Part shown: piece by piece, positions 33,800 through 41,976 of the stretch | Layout: the number at the start of each line of letters is the position of its first letter | Numbering within the stretch: position 1 is the stretch's first letter | Source: Bacteriovoracaceae bacterium | GTDB lineage: Bacteria; Bdellovibrionota; Bacteriovoracia; Bacteriovoracales; Bacteriovoracaceae | Length of the DNA: 58,673 bases | NCBI GenBank assembly: GCA_003245675.1 | Contig: QKCN01000005.1 | Span: forward strand, 1-58,673 | Direction: 5' to 3' | The notes under the pieces: model-generated | What the model was told of the DNA's origin: nothing | Seen by the model: only the letters and a program-made list of their open reading frames with translations | The model's database searches: none | Position numbers and translations under genes: made by a program

Positions 33800-34648
33800 A
33801 TGATGAAATATAACCTGATTTTCTATGTAATCGCTTCTCCCTATGGGATTGATTGGAGTTCTCCCCAAAAGCTTTCGCGCGATAACATTCGCAATCATCT
33901 TTTTTCTTCTAAAGATAGAAAAATCAGTCATGTTTCTGTCGAGTTATCTGCGCTGGATACAGATGGTGGAAAAGTCTTTGAGAGAATTCTGACAGGCATG
34001 GCAGGAATTAATATGAAAAGCTATAAGCAGGTCTTTTTTCAGCAGGTGGGATTGGGGACTTTGTTTTGCAATTATCAAGGGAAATTAGAAAATACAGAGG
34101 ATTTGGATCTTGAGTTTGAGCAAAAGGCCAAAGAGGGTCGTTTGTCTTTGATGAAATTTTCAATCAGCGAATCAGTTTATCAAAGATTACAGCAGTATTT
34201 GAATGAGTATCGTTTACGTGGTTACTATAAAAACTATGGACTTCCTAACCGTCCTCGCTATGGAGAAGGGGGAGGCTGTTCGGCTTTTGCTATGAGTTTT
34301 TTGGAAATTGCAGGTCTTATGCGCGATACTTTTAAAAAGTCTTGGTCTTATAATTTGAAAGTGCCCCTGCGCTTACTAGGAGGGCCACTGAGTACGGATC
34401 GCAAAGTTTCAATTTGGGATATTTTGGGAGCAAAGTCTTGGGCCCAGACAGATGAGGATTTTCGCGAAATTTTCTTTTGGCATCCCGATGATATTGATTC
34501 TTGGATTAAAAAGGATCATAAACTTGAGTCACTAAGCTCGGAGCTGGGTTTTCAGGTAAAGAGAGGAATGTGGAAAGGCAAATGTCCAATCTTGGAATTT
34601 AAGGCTGAGCACTGTGAAGCCCCTAAAGGGCCAATTTGGCAGATTTAA
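33800..34648 (+). CDS. Permuted-papain-like protein without signal peptide (paralog 2)
   Basis: It is a paralog of the exported protein at 19296, sharing IDWSSPQKLS, SHVSVEL (H44), RILTGM, VGLGTLF, GEGGGCSAFAMSFLEIAG (C160), VPLRLLGG and a late KSWAQTDEDF. The His-before-Cys order fits a circularly permuted NlpC/P60-papain fold. Unlike its paralog it starts directly at the conserved domain and no upstream frame supplies a signal peptide, so it should remain in the cytoplasm or leave by another route. The reaction is unknown. The stop overlaps the convergent secreted-protein gene by four bases. Confidence 0.7.
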   Translation: MMKYNLIFYVIASPYGIDWSSPQKLSRDNIRNHLFSSKDRKISHVSVELSALDTDGGKVFERILTGMAGINMKSYKQVFFQQVGLGTLFCNYQGKLENTEDLDLEFEQKAKEGRLSLMKFSISESVYQRLQQYLNEYRLRGYYKNYGLPNRPRYGEGGGCSAFAMSFLEIAGLMRDTFKKSWSYNLKVPLRLLGGPLSTDRKVSIWDILGAKSWAQTDEDFREIFFWHPDDIDSWIKKDHKLESLSSELGFQVKRGMWKGKCPILEFKAEHCEAPKGPIWQI

Positions 34649-35079
34649 TTTTCTTCAAATTCAAAAGAGTACTGAGCAACGAGTTGAGCTATAATTTCTT
34701 TGGTGTATAGGGGGTCGATTCCTGTCTCTGTGCGCTGGCAAAATGTACGTTCTTGATCTGCTATATAGATTATTTCAGCCACTTCGGTGAGGCTGAGTGC
34801 AAAGTTTTCAGGACGTCTCTTATTTATTTTCTTTTGAACTTTGGCAATGATTTTTACATCATCTTTACTGAATAGGTCATTCATGACACGTTCCGCGGCC
34901 ATATACAATTTCCATGTCCGTTGGCTGCGCCACATGGGAATCCCCATGGATTTGAACATAATCATGCGAAGGCTTAGGTGAGTCGAGCAAGTCGTCTTGG
35001 GGAATTTTATCTTTCCATCTTGAGCTTGTGCAGTCATAAGAAATGAAACGAGAAAAACAAATAGAATAACAAAGCGCAC
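34645..35079 (-). CDS. Small exported protein, twin A
   Basis: GTG 35079 is chosen because GGAGGA lies just upstream and gives a signal peptide (RFVILFVFLVSFLMTAQAQ); the ATG at 35091 lies within that ribosome site. The mature ~125 residues share a clear pattern with the next gene upstream (35137-35574): an early cysteine (TTCSTHLSLRM vs PSCSAQLAMQI), RTWKLYMAAERVM vs RTWEMYQAAEHII, KKINKRRPENFALSL vs DKINKMRPPDWSLDL, EVAEIIYIADQERTFC vs EVAQAINTADKKREFC. The two cysteines probably pair. Family unknown. Confidence 0.75.
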   Translation of the reverse strand: MRFVILFVFLVSFLMTAQAQDGKIKFPKTTCSTHLSLRMIMFKSMGIPMWRSQRTWKLYMAAERVMNDLFSKDDVKIIAKVQKKINKRRPENFALSLTEVAEIIYIADQERTFCQRTETGIDPLYTKEIIAQLVAQYSFEFEEN

Positions 35080-35136
35080 GACATCCTCCATCTATATGAG
35101 AATGTTATAGGTCTAGCTCTGAATAGTCAATTTTTG

Positions 35137-35574
35137 TTACTCGACATCCATGGCGAAACGTTCAACTAAAATCTCTGTAATCTCTTTGATGTACTTTTGA
35201 GAGAAGCTGGTTTTTCCATCTTCGGCTTCGACCGAGCAAAATTCACGTTTCTTATCGGCGGTATTAATTGCTTGGGCCACTTCAAAGAGGTCGAGAGACC
35301 AGTCTGGTGGGCGCATTTTGTTGATTTTGTCTTGGATTTCTTTGATAATATTTTCGTCTTCTTGTCGAAAATCGCCTTCAATGATGTGTTCGGCAGCTTG
35401 ATACATCTCCCAAGTTCTTTTCGTTTTTTTCATGGGAAGTTTGCCCAAAAAAGAGTTATGCATATTAATTTGCATGGCCAGCTGAGCACTGCAGGAAGGG
35501 CGAGGCATGATGAGTTGAGCATGCAAACTCAGACTAAAGAGGAAAATAGAAAAAATTATTGCAATCAATTTCAT
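35137..35574 (-). CDS. Small exported protein, twin B
   Basis: ATG 35574 is preferred: GGAGAAACT precedes it and a signal peptide follows (KLIAIIFSIFLFSLSLHAQ). It is a tandem paralog of the gene at 34645-35079, with the same two cysteines and the RTW-x-MY-x-AAE and EVA-x-x-x-x-x-AD blocks. Divergence is high (well under half identical by eye), so the duplication is old. Both probably form small disulphide-held helical bundles in the periplasm or outside. No function can be assigned. Confidence 0.75.
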   Translation of the reverse strand: MKLIAIIFSIFLFSLSLHAQLIMPRPSCSAQLAMQINMHNSFLGKLPMKKTKRTWEMYQAAEHIIEGDFRQEDENIIKEIQDKINKMRPPDWSLDLFEVAQAINTADKKREFCSVEAEDGKTSFSQKYIKEITEILVERFAMDVE

Positions 35575-35637
35575 AGTTTCTCCAAAAAACTCAAGAGACT
35601 TCAAATACTTATCGTCATTTTAAGGAGAAATCTTAAG

Positions 35638-37335
35638 TCAAACTTGATCCCATTTTCCCAGTTTGCGCAGTTTTTCGATCTCAACTTGGGCCAATTTCTT
35701 TGCTTCTAAATAATCAACCTTTAGAACGCGATTTAGGGGCATTTTACCATTTTCCAATAGAACAATATGTGAAGGGCGTTTAAAAGCGGCCATATTTTGG
35801 CAACTAGAAAGTATGTCCTCCGTACTAATATGTTCATTTAGTTTGGTTTCAATGAGTGCGACAATTGCTTCACTGTAAATTTCATGAGCGACACCTACGC
35901 AGGCAACGCGGTCGATAGAACTCTTGAAAGAGTTTGCTATGAAATTTTCTACCTCGTCGGGGAAAACCTGGTGTCCTTTGGGTTTTATCACCATTTTCTT
36001 GCGCCCTGAAAAATGGAGGCCTTTGTCATCGTAGAAACCAAGATCACCAGTATAGCATATGCCATCTTTGGAAACTGTTTGGCGGCTTGCTTTGTCGTTG
36101 CCCATATAACCTAAGAAAACTTGTGGACCAGAAAAACAGACTTCTCCAATTTCTCCTTGGGTAACTTCATCTCCTGCTTCACCAGTTTCTTTCATGGGGG
36201 AGCGGATGCTAATGGGGCAAAGCGGAGTGGCATATCCAATGCCGGCAGCTATTTCTTCTACAGACGCCTCAGGGCGAGTGTAAGTCACAAATCCGGCCGT
36301 TTCCGTTAAGCCCAATCCTGTTGCAATCTCCGGTGCCATATTTTTCATTTTTTCTAAAAAGCTTTGGCTAACAGCTTGTCCTCCATAAAGCACGAGACGC
36401 AAGGAGGAGAGATCAAAACTGTGATATTCGGGGAGATTCCACTGTAGTTGAAATAGGGCCGGAATTTGGCCGATGACTGAAACTTTGTATTTTTCAATGT
36501 ATTGCAAAGATTCTTTGGGCTTAAAGATATGCATAAGTACGGCCGTACTTCCACCATAGACGACGGTAAGAAGTTGTTCTGTCATACAGCCGACATGCGA
36601 AGGGGGAAGATTTACCAGCATGCGATCTTTGGGCGTTAGCCGGAAAGATTTTGCAAGACCAATATTTTGAATCAAAATATTTTCATGGCAGATGAGTGCT
36701 GGTTTAGGTGCTCCCGTTGAGCCTGTGGTAAAGATAATAAGGCACGGGGATCTTTTTGTGACACGAGCCTTAGCTTCACAGCTTTTTCGGAAGATTTTAT
36801 CTTTGATATAATTCCCTTTAATCCCTTTAACAAAGTCTAAAATGGAGTGGGCATTGGGAATGATGCGATGTTTTTCTTTTTGCATTTGTACCCAAAGTTT
36901 AGGGTAGGGCGCTTTCTTCATCACCTCTAAAATGATAGGGCGAAAATCATAGAGCTCTGTTTTTCCCAAGAAAAAGTAGGCTTTGGGCTTTATTTGATGG
37001 AAGCATTCAATGATTTCAATTGGTTTTAATCGCAAATCCAGAGGGGCGATGATGGCCCCAATTTTAAAACAAGCATAGATGATATAGACATGTTCTTTGA
37101 GCAAAGGAAGGGAAGTGGCAACCACATCTCCCTTATGTATTCCCTTTTCAAGCAATTGAGCGGCAAAGGCATCGACATTTTGCTTAAAATTTTTCCAATT
37201 AATTTCTTCGCCAGTGTCTGCCTCAATAAGTGCCAACTCTTTAGGTTTGCGTTTGGCGTGAAAGGGAACATAGTCATATATATTATTGAAAAGCCCAGTT
37301 TGGAGAGCTTCCCAGCTTTTTTCGTAAAGATGCAT
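35638..37335 (-). CDS. AMP-forming acyl-CoA synthetase/ligase
   Basis: This ANL-superfamily enzyme activates a carboxylic acid to its acyl-AMP, probably then to CoA. Motifs: LIIFTTGSTGAPKPALI (P-loop), GLGLTETAGFVTYTRPEASV, YTGDLGFYDDKGLHFSGRKK and MVIKPKGHQVFPDEVENF. Near the C-terminus MPLNRVLKVDYL places the A10 lysine but lacks the usual preceding glycine. Substrate unknown; sequence style is like medium/long-chain or bile-acid-type ligases. It follows the barrel-protein gene by 11 bases (AGGAG site), so the two are likely co-transcribed. Confidence 0.85.
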   Translation of the reverse strand: MHLYEKSWEALQTGLFNNIYDYVPFHAKRKPKELALIEADTGEEINWKNFKQNVDAFAAQLLEKGIHKGDVVATSLPLLKEHVYIIYACFKIGAIIAPLDLRLKPIEIIECFHQIKPKAYFFLGKTELYDFRPIILEVMKKAPYPKLWVQMQKEKHRIIPNAHSILDFVKGIKGNYIKDKIFRKSCEAKARVTKRSPCLIIFTTGSTGAPKPALICHENILIQNIGLAKSFRLTPKDRMLVNLPPSHVGCMTEQLLTVVYGGSTAVLMHIFKPKESLQYIEKYKVSVIGQIPALFQLQWNLPEYHSFDLSSLRLVLYGGQAVSQSFLEKMKNMAPEIATGLGLTETAGFVTYTRPEASVEEIAAGIGYATPLCPISIRSPMKETGEAGDEVTQGEIGEVCFSGPQVFLGYMGNDKASRQTVSKDGICYTGDLGFYDDKGLHFSGRKKMVIKPKGHQVFPDEVENFIANSFKSSIDRVACVGVAHEIYSEAIVALIETKLNEHISTEDILSSCQNMAAFKRPSHIVLLENGKMPLNRVLKVDYLEAKKLAQVEIEKLRKLGKWDQV

Positions 37336-37346
37336 GTAATGAACTC

Positions 37347-37919
37347 CTAGATTCTAAAAGACCATCCCAATGAGCCTTGGTATTCGACTCCATTGTTGAC
37401 TTGTTTTTGGTCCGTAAAGACTGCTGTGATTCCTGCATTGAGGGAGAAGATTTTAAGTATTGAGACAGTTAAACCGGATCCTGCATAGGGGAAGATTTTG
37501 ACGGCAGGTTCCTTGGTCTCGGTAACACCGTCTTCTGTAATTGTATATTTACTTTTTTTTGCCTGTCCCCCTGCTCTTAAGTAAAAAGCAACAAAAGGAG
37601 CGAGAGCTATTGTTGAAGAAAGACCTAGGCGACCAGTGGTTGATTCTTCTTTTACTTCCATACTTTCTGCTGGGAAATTTTCAGTTTCTCTAGCCTGTTG
37701 AACTTCAGCCTCTACGGCCAAAATTGGCTGACCGACACGCAGACGTAGACCATAAAAAAAACGGCTGGAAACATGGGGGGTTGGATATATTTTTTGGGCC
37801 ATCTCATAACCAAAGACTGGTTCAACACGAACAAGACCGGAAGCAGAGTCAAGGCTGAAGGAAGCTGCAAATCCGGAAATACTGAAGAGAAAGAGGATTG
37901 AAAATAGAAGCGCTCTCAT
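37347..37919 (-). CDS. Exported small beta-barrel-like protein
   Basis: A signal peptide (RALLFSILFLFSISGFAA) is followed by about 170 residues with alternating strands (FFYGLRLRVGQPILAVEAEV, LSSTIALAPFVAFYLRAGGQ) and a C-terminal QGSLGWSFRI end. This suggests a small outer-membrane barrel. It is the first gene of the minus-strand unit with the acyl-CoA-synthetase-like gene and perhaps the twin secreted proteins. Confidence 0.7.
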   Translation of the reverse strand: MRALLFSILFLFSISGFAASFSLDSASGLVRVEPVFGYEMAQKIYPTPHVSSRFFYGLRLRVGQPILAVEAEVQQARETENFPAESMEVKEESTTGRLGLSSTIALAPFVAFYLRAGGQAKKSKYTITEDGVTETKEPAVKIFPYAGSGLTVSILKIFSLNAGITAVFTDQKQVNNGVEYQGSLGWSFRI

Positions 37920-37977
37920 TAATGCCCCCTTTAAATTGGTGAAACACTAACAGTCAAAATGCCTAAAAAGATGGGCT

Positions 37978-38007
37978 TTGGCAAGTTAAGCTTTTCTTAT
38001 CTAATAA
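37978..38007 (+). promoter_or_regulatory. Candidate promoter of kdd
   Basis: TTGGCA (37978-37983), an 18-base spacer and TAATAA (38002-38007) lie about 105 bases before the kdd start. Between them and kdd lies CCCTTT/AAAGGG followed by a T-run (about 38033-38058), a possible attenuator, although its loop is very small. Confidence 0.35.
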
Positions 38008-38113
38008 ATAGCGGGCTTTCATTTTTTCATACCCCTTTCAAAGGGCATCTTTTTTTGTTATACAAATCGGGAAAAATTTATCAAAAGAACCAAAGAATCG
38101 AGAGGAGGACACT

Positions 38114-39154
38114 ATGAGAAGTGGTGGATGTCGTTATGGAACCCATCGTGTAATTGAACCAAAAGGTGCTTTGCCCCAAAATGCTCAGAAAGTAGATAAT
38201 ACTTTACCTATCTATGATAATGAAATTCTGATTGATGTTGATACATTAAATATCGATTCAGCTTCTTTTCGTCAGATGAAAGAGGCAAACAATGGGAATA
38301 TTGAGGGATTGAAAAAAATGATTCTCTCTATTGTGGGAGAGCGTGGAAAGCAACAAAATCCTGTTACTGGTTCTGGCGGTATGCTTTTGGGAACAGTTAA
38401 AGAAATTGGTTCTAACTACAATAATCGTTTTGATTTAAAAGTCGGAGATAAGGTCGCAAGTCTTGTTTCTCTTTCTTTGACTCCGCTTAAAATTGAAGAA
38501 ATCATTGAAGTTTTTGATGGGCGTGATCAAGTTAAGATCAAAGGACATGCTGTTTTCTTTGATACTGGTGTGTTGGCAAAGATTCCTGCTGATATTCCAG
38601 AGACTCTTGCTCTTGCAGCACTAGACGTTGCAGGTGCACCTGCTCAAACTAAACGTTTGGTTAAACCAAATCAAAATGTTGTGATCATTGGAGCAGGTGG
38701 AAAATCAGGAAGCATTTGTTGTGCTGTTGCGAGAGAAATGCTTGGTAAAACCGGCAAGTTAATTGCTATCCAACCTTCAGAAAATGGTCGCAAACGCATT
38801 GAGCGTTTAGGGTATTGTGATGAAGTTTTGGGAGTAAATGCTCAAGATCCTATCGCATGTCAAAGAGCAGTGAGTGAAGTAACGAATGGGGAAATGGCCG
38901 ATGTGGTTATTAACTGTGCTCCTGTACAAGACACTGAAATGAGCTCTATCATGAGTGCCAAAGATAATGGAACTGTTTATCTTTTCACTATGGCCACTAG
39001 CTTTACTAAAGCGGCCCTGGGCGCAGAAGGAATTGGTTCTGATGCTTTGATTATTGTTGGTAACGGTTATGCTCCTGGGCATGCTGATTACACTATGGAA
39101 TTGATGAGAACTAAGCCTGAGCTTAGAAAGCTTTTCGAAGAAGTTTACGTTTAG
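38114..39154 (+). CDS. kdd: L-erythro-3,5-diaminohexanoate dehydrogenase
   Basis: It oxidatively deaminates 3,5-diaminohexanoate, the product of lysine 5,6-aminomutase, to 3-keto-5-aminohexanoate with NAD+. The 346-residue protein opens MRSGGCRYGTHRVIEPKGAL, as Kdd proteins do. It has VTGSGGMLLGTVKEIGSNYN, the NAD-binding NVVIIGAGGKSGSICCAVAR and a quinone-reductase-like C-terminal half. It is monocistronic, with a GGAGG site and a strong terminator. The other genes of the pathway (kamB-kce) lie 6-13 kb downstream on the same strand, separated by an opposite-strand secretion cluster. Confidence 0.93.
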   Translation: MRSGGCRYGTHRVIEPKGALPQNAQKVDNTLPIYDNEILIDVDTLNIDSASFRQMKEANNGNIEGLKKMILSIVGERGKQQNPVTGSGGMLLGTVKEIGSNYNNRFDLKVGDKVASLVSLSLTPLKIEEIIEVFDGRDQVKIKGHAVFFDTGVLAKIPADIPETLALAALDVAGAPAQTKRLVKPNQNVVIIGAGGKSGSICCAVAREMLGKTGKLIAIQPSENGRKRIERLGYCDEVLGVNAQDPIACQRAVSEVTNGEMADVVINCAPVQDTEMSSIMSAKDNGTVYLFTMATSFTKAALGAEGIGSDALIIVGNGYAPGHADYTMELMRTKPELRKLFEEVYV

Positions 39155-39174
39155 AAAAAATTTAAAGAAAAAAT

Positions 39175-39207
39175 AAAAAAGCCCACTCTTTTGAGTGGGC
39201 TTTTTTT
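39175..39207. terminator. Bidirectional terminator after kdd
   Basis: AAAAAAGCCCACTC (39175-39188) pairs with GAGTGGGCTTTTTT (39193-39206), loop TTTT, with T-runs on both strands. It ends kdd and also the minus-strand exported-protein operon, whose last stop overlaps it. Confidence 0.95.
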
Positions 39208-39595
39208 ATCCTGAATTTTGCATTAAGCGACCTGTATCAATAAAAGATCCATCAGGGAAAATACAACGACTTGTTTTTACCCATTTTTTTTCATCCCAAA
39301 ACTCAATAATCTGTGGCATGGCATGATAATGGCGTTGGCAGATTTTGAAACCTGGAGATCCAGTGTCATCATTTTCGTATTTGCGGTAAACAATTTTGAA
39401 TTCCATTGCGTTGCATTTTTTGTGCTGACAAGAAAAAGAGAGAATTGTTTTTTCTTTGGAGTCATAACAGTATGAACTTTTCTCAGTGATTTGTTTTTGA
39501 TTTTGCAGGTAACGAATCTGGCCTTTGAGCAAACAAGTTTCAGCTTGTAGCTTGAATGAGGCGATAATCAGTAAAAAAAATAGTCTCTTATTCAA
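39206..39595 (-). CDS. Small exported cysteine-rich protein
   Basis: Signal peptide (NKRLFFLLIIASFKLQA) plus about 110 residues with seven or more cysteines (ETCLLKG, SYCYDSK, FSCQHKKCNA, KICQRH, SRCIFPDG), so probably disulphide-rich outside the cytoplasm. No family is recognised. The ATG overlaps the end of the papain-like gene by eight bases, so it is the last gene of that operon. Confidence 0.75.
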   Translation of the reverse strand: MNKRLFFLLIIASFKLQAETCLLKGQIRYLQNQKQITEKSSYCYDSKEKTILSFSCQHKKCNAMEFKIVYRKYENDDTGSPGFKICQRHYHAMPQIIEFWDEKKWVKTSRCIFPDGSFIDTGRLMQNSG

Positions 39596-40847
39596 GGTAG
39601 TCTACCCCAATGAGATTCTTTTTTAGCTCTGATTTACTGACTAAGAGATAACCATCCTCTTGGCATTCTACTTGTGGATTTGCCATTTGCTCAGGGTATT
39701 GCGCGCGACAATTTTCAATTTGCTGCAGTCTTTGAGCCTCTGTGATAACAGCTTGAGCCTCTAGTGCCTTAATGGATTCAGTAAGTCTTTCCTTATAAAC
39801 ATCTAACTCTTCTGCAGCTAGCTCTTCTCTTTTGAGTCTCAACGCTTCTTCTTTTTGGGCTGCATCACTAAAAGGGATGGCCCCAATGCAGGAGAGTTTT
39901 TGAGGATTATTTTTATAATAGTGATAGCAACCTTGCCCCCACGAATTGCGCAGAATGTATTTTACTTCGCAGGTTTCTGGATCAACTTTTCTTCCGATAA
40001 TAGAGGAAGCATGACCTCCAGAATTGGGATGAGTATAGTCATCGGTTTTTAAAAAATTAGAATAATAGGAAATTCCGACAATCGAGCCATTATCCAAAGC
40101 TCCATCCATTGCGGTAAATAGCGCTTCATTGTGTTCCGCAAAAGGACAGAGATTATTTACTTTGGTGGCACAGAGCCCTGCTTGGTCAATTTCTTGGTTG
40201 ATGACCTTGGGGCGCAAATTGGCCGGGGCATGTTCCTGACAATTTTTTTGTTCTAATTTTTTTAGGACATTATTTTTATGTGTTTTCTGGAGAATTCTAA
40301 CGACTTCATCTGGCCCTAAATTAGGAAATAGGGCCTGCGCAGAAAGAACGCTGGGATGACATTCCGAAGAGTCATCTTCGTATTTATAAAGTGAACTAAG
40401 CAATTTTGAGAGGTCACAGTTTCCCGATTCTATTTGCTTACAACTTTCATTGAGCGGAACAAAGCTAAAATCATTAGAGGGCATTTGACTTTCTAGACAA
40501 AAACTTGAATCGAGGGAAGCTAATAGGGCCTTTTCGGTGTATCCACCTTCTGCGACGGGAGCTTCTCCTTCTTCTTTATTTTTGTAGTATTTTTTCTTGT
40601 ATTTGGAATTATAACTGATTGCAACACTTGTTCCTGATACAGGATCGTCTTTGTATTTGGGGTCTGATTTTCCGAGGTATTGTGTAAGCAAATCTGCCGC
40701 AGTATGTGCATAACACCAGCCAATGGAATCTTGGTCTCTGATATCTGGCATTTGATCTCGATAGTCGACCGATTTTAAAGAGCATTCTTTGGCCCAAGAT
40801 GAGGTCGATAAGGCTACAATCGATAAAACGATTACCATTTTCCTCAT
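39588..40847 (-). CDS. Exported papain-like (C1) cysteine peptidase
   Basis: After a signal peptide (MRKMVIVLSIVALSTSSWA) the papain catalytic pieces appear in order. The oxyanion glutamine (Q39) is six residues before the nucleophile in RDQDSIGWCYAHTAADLL (C45). The histidine follows in HPNSGGHASSIIGRKV (about H279) and the asparagine in YILRNSWGQGCYHYY (about N301). Several extra cysteines suggest disulphides. A ~170-residue insertion separates the Cys and His halves, and a helical tail (~330-400) follows. There is no inhibitory pro-domain before the catalytic cysteine. It lies in an operon of exported proteins, two of them OmpA-like. Confidence 0.88.
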   Translation of the reverse strand: MRKMVIVLSIVALSTSSWAKECSLKSVDYRDQMPDIRDQDSIGWCYAHTAADLLTQYLGKSDPKYKDDPVSGTSVAISYNSKYKKKYYKNKEEGEAPVAEGGYTEKALLASLDSSFCLESQMPSNDFSFVPLNESCKQIESGNCDLSKLLSSLYKYEDDSSECHPSVLSAQALFPNLGPDEVVRILQKTHKNNVLKKLEQKNCQEHAPANLRPKVINQEIDQAGLCATKVNNLCPFAEHNEALFTAMDGALDNGSIVGISYYSNFLKTDDYTHPNSGGHASSIIGRKVDPETCEVKYILRNSWGQGCYHYYKNNPQKLSCIGAIPFSDAAQKEEALRLKREELAAEELDVYKERLTESIKALEAQAVITEAQRLQQIENCRAQYPEQMANPQVECQEDGYLLVSKSELKKNLIGVDYLE

Positions 40848-40898
40848 ATCGTATTGCTCCTCATTAAGGTTAGAGTGTCAAAAATTTTCTTTCTACAA

Positions 40899-41957
40899 TT
40901 ATCTTTCGCAGCTAAAGCTTGTCTGGGCACCTTTATAAAGATTTTGCCATGCTATTTGATTGGGCAGCTGCTTAGGGGCAAATTGAGCTTGAATCGTGGC
41001 ATATTTATATTGCTCTAATTCACTTCTTGTATCCTCTAAGCCTTTCTTCAATTGATAGCATTCAGAACCTGTTCCCTGACATCCTTCTTTTTTCTTGTAA
41101 GGACATGGACCACTAGATCCATCACCATTCTTGCCTTTATAGTCCGTTTGATAACTGAAGTTTTGATTGGGAAAGTTATTGTCCATAAAGTCCATTAGAC
41201 TATCTGAACGGGCTTTAGAAAGACCCATAAAATTGTGGGTGCCATAAGTTGAAGCAGCTGTTCCCGTATTTGCCAAAGCATTTGCAGAGGTTTTGATTTT
41301 AATTTGTGATACTTCAAAGCCATCAGCTTTGGCATCATCAATACACTTTTGAACTTTTGCTTTTAAACCTTTTGTTTCTTGATTGCTTCTTAGTTCTGTG
41401 GAATTCATTTCAAAGGCATCATCCATTGAGGTTGAGCAAGGGGGGCGAATTGAATTAGCTGGTTCATTTGTGAGTTGAGAAGTATTTGTTGAAGGAAATT
41501 CAACCGACGGTGACATATTTGGGTACTTTTTGTAGGTGGGGTCTTGTGCTGGGGGAGTTGCGTTCTTTGCAGCAGCTTCGGTACTAAATTTGGAGTTTGA
41601 TCCCGTCGTTGCTGTATACCACATTGGGCGAACAACAATTTTAGGATTTTCGCAGTTAAAATCTTTTTTATAGTCATCGTAGGCTGCTTTAACTGCTTTT
41701 TTGTATGCTTCTTTTTTGGCCGTGTCATTTTTAAATATTCCGGCAGATTGAGACCAGGCACCATTAATCTGCTCTTCAAAGCTTTTGCCTTTTCCTAAGC
41801 CTGCTCTTTCTGCACAGTTGGGGGCTTCTTTGTAGTTGTAGCCAGTCAATGCACAGCCTGAAGCGCTACCGCTAATATTACTTCCTTGAGTGGCAAAGGC
41901 GGGAAGATTATAGCCTAGAGAAATAAGAAAAATTGAAGGAATGATTGTTTTTAACAT
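40899..41957 (-). CDS. Exported OmpA-like protein, paralog A
   Basis: Signal peptide (TIIPSIFLISLGYNLPAFAT) then an N-terminal region with CALTGYNYKEAPNCAERAG. The middle/C-terminal segment (~190-290) resembles an OmpA/MotB-like peptidoglycan-associating fold: MNSTELRSNQETKGLKAKVQ, IKIKTSANALANTGTAASTY, NFMGLSKARSDSLMDFM. The last pattern matches the N-x-x-LS-x-x-RA helix. It is clearly paralogous to the adjacent gene 41977-43092 (shared NCAERAG/NCAERSG, DYKGKNGDGSSGPCPYKKK/SYKGRNGDGTSGPCPYSKK, CYQLKKGLEDTRSELEKYK-like). The OmpA relation is by pattern only. Confidence 0.7.
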   Translation of the reverse strand: MLKTIIPSIFLISLGYNLPAFATQGSNISGSASGCALTGYNYKEAPNCAERAGLGKGKSFEEQINGAWSQSAGIFKNDTAKKEAYKKAVKAAYDDYKKDFNCENPKIVVRPMWYTATTGSNSKFSTEAAAKNATPPAQDPTYKKYPNMSPSVEFPSTNTSQLTNEPANSIRPPCSTSMDDAFEMNSTELRSNQETKGLKAKVQKCIDDAKADGFEVSQIKIKTSANALANTGTAASTYGTHNFMGLSKARSDSLMDFMDNNFPNQNFSYQTDYKGKNGDGSSGPCPYKKKEGCQGTGSECYQLKKGLEDTRSELEQYKYATIQAQFAPKQLPNQIAWQNLYKGAQTSFSCER

Positions 41958-41976
41958 TGTGCTTCACCTTATTTTT

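Noticed and set aside
35197-35709. 170-residue + strand ORF
   Set aside because: It lies antisense to twin B and the acyl-CoA-synthetase-like gene, both of which have clear protein features; it is a shadow frame.
37920-38113. Cobalamin riboswitch upstream of kdd or the kam operon
   Set aside because: I see no B12-box-like sequence in the 195 bases before kdd, and kamB has only four bases before it.
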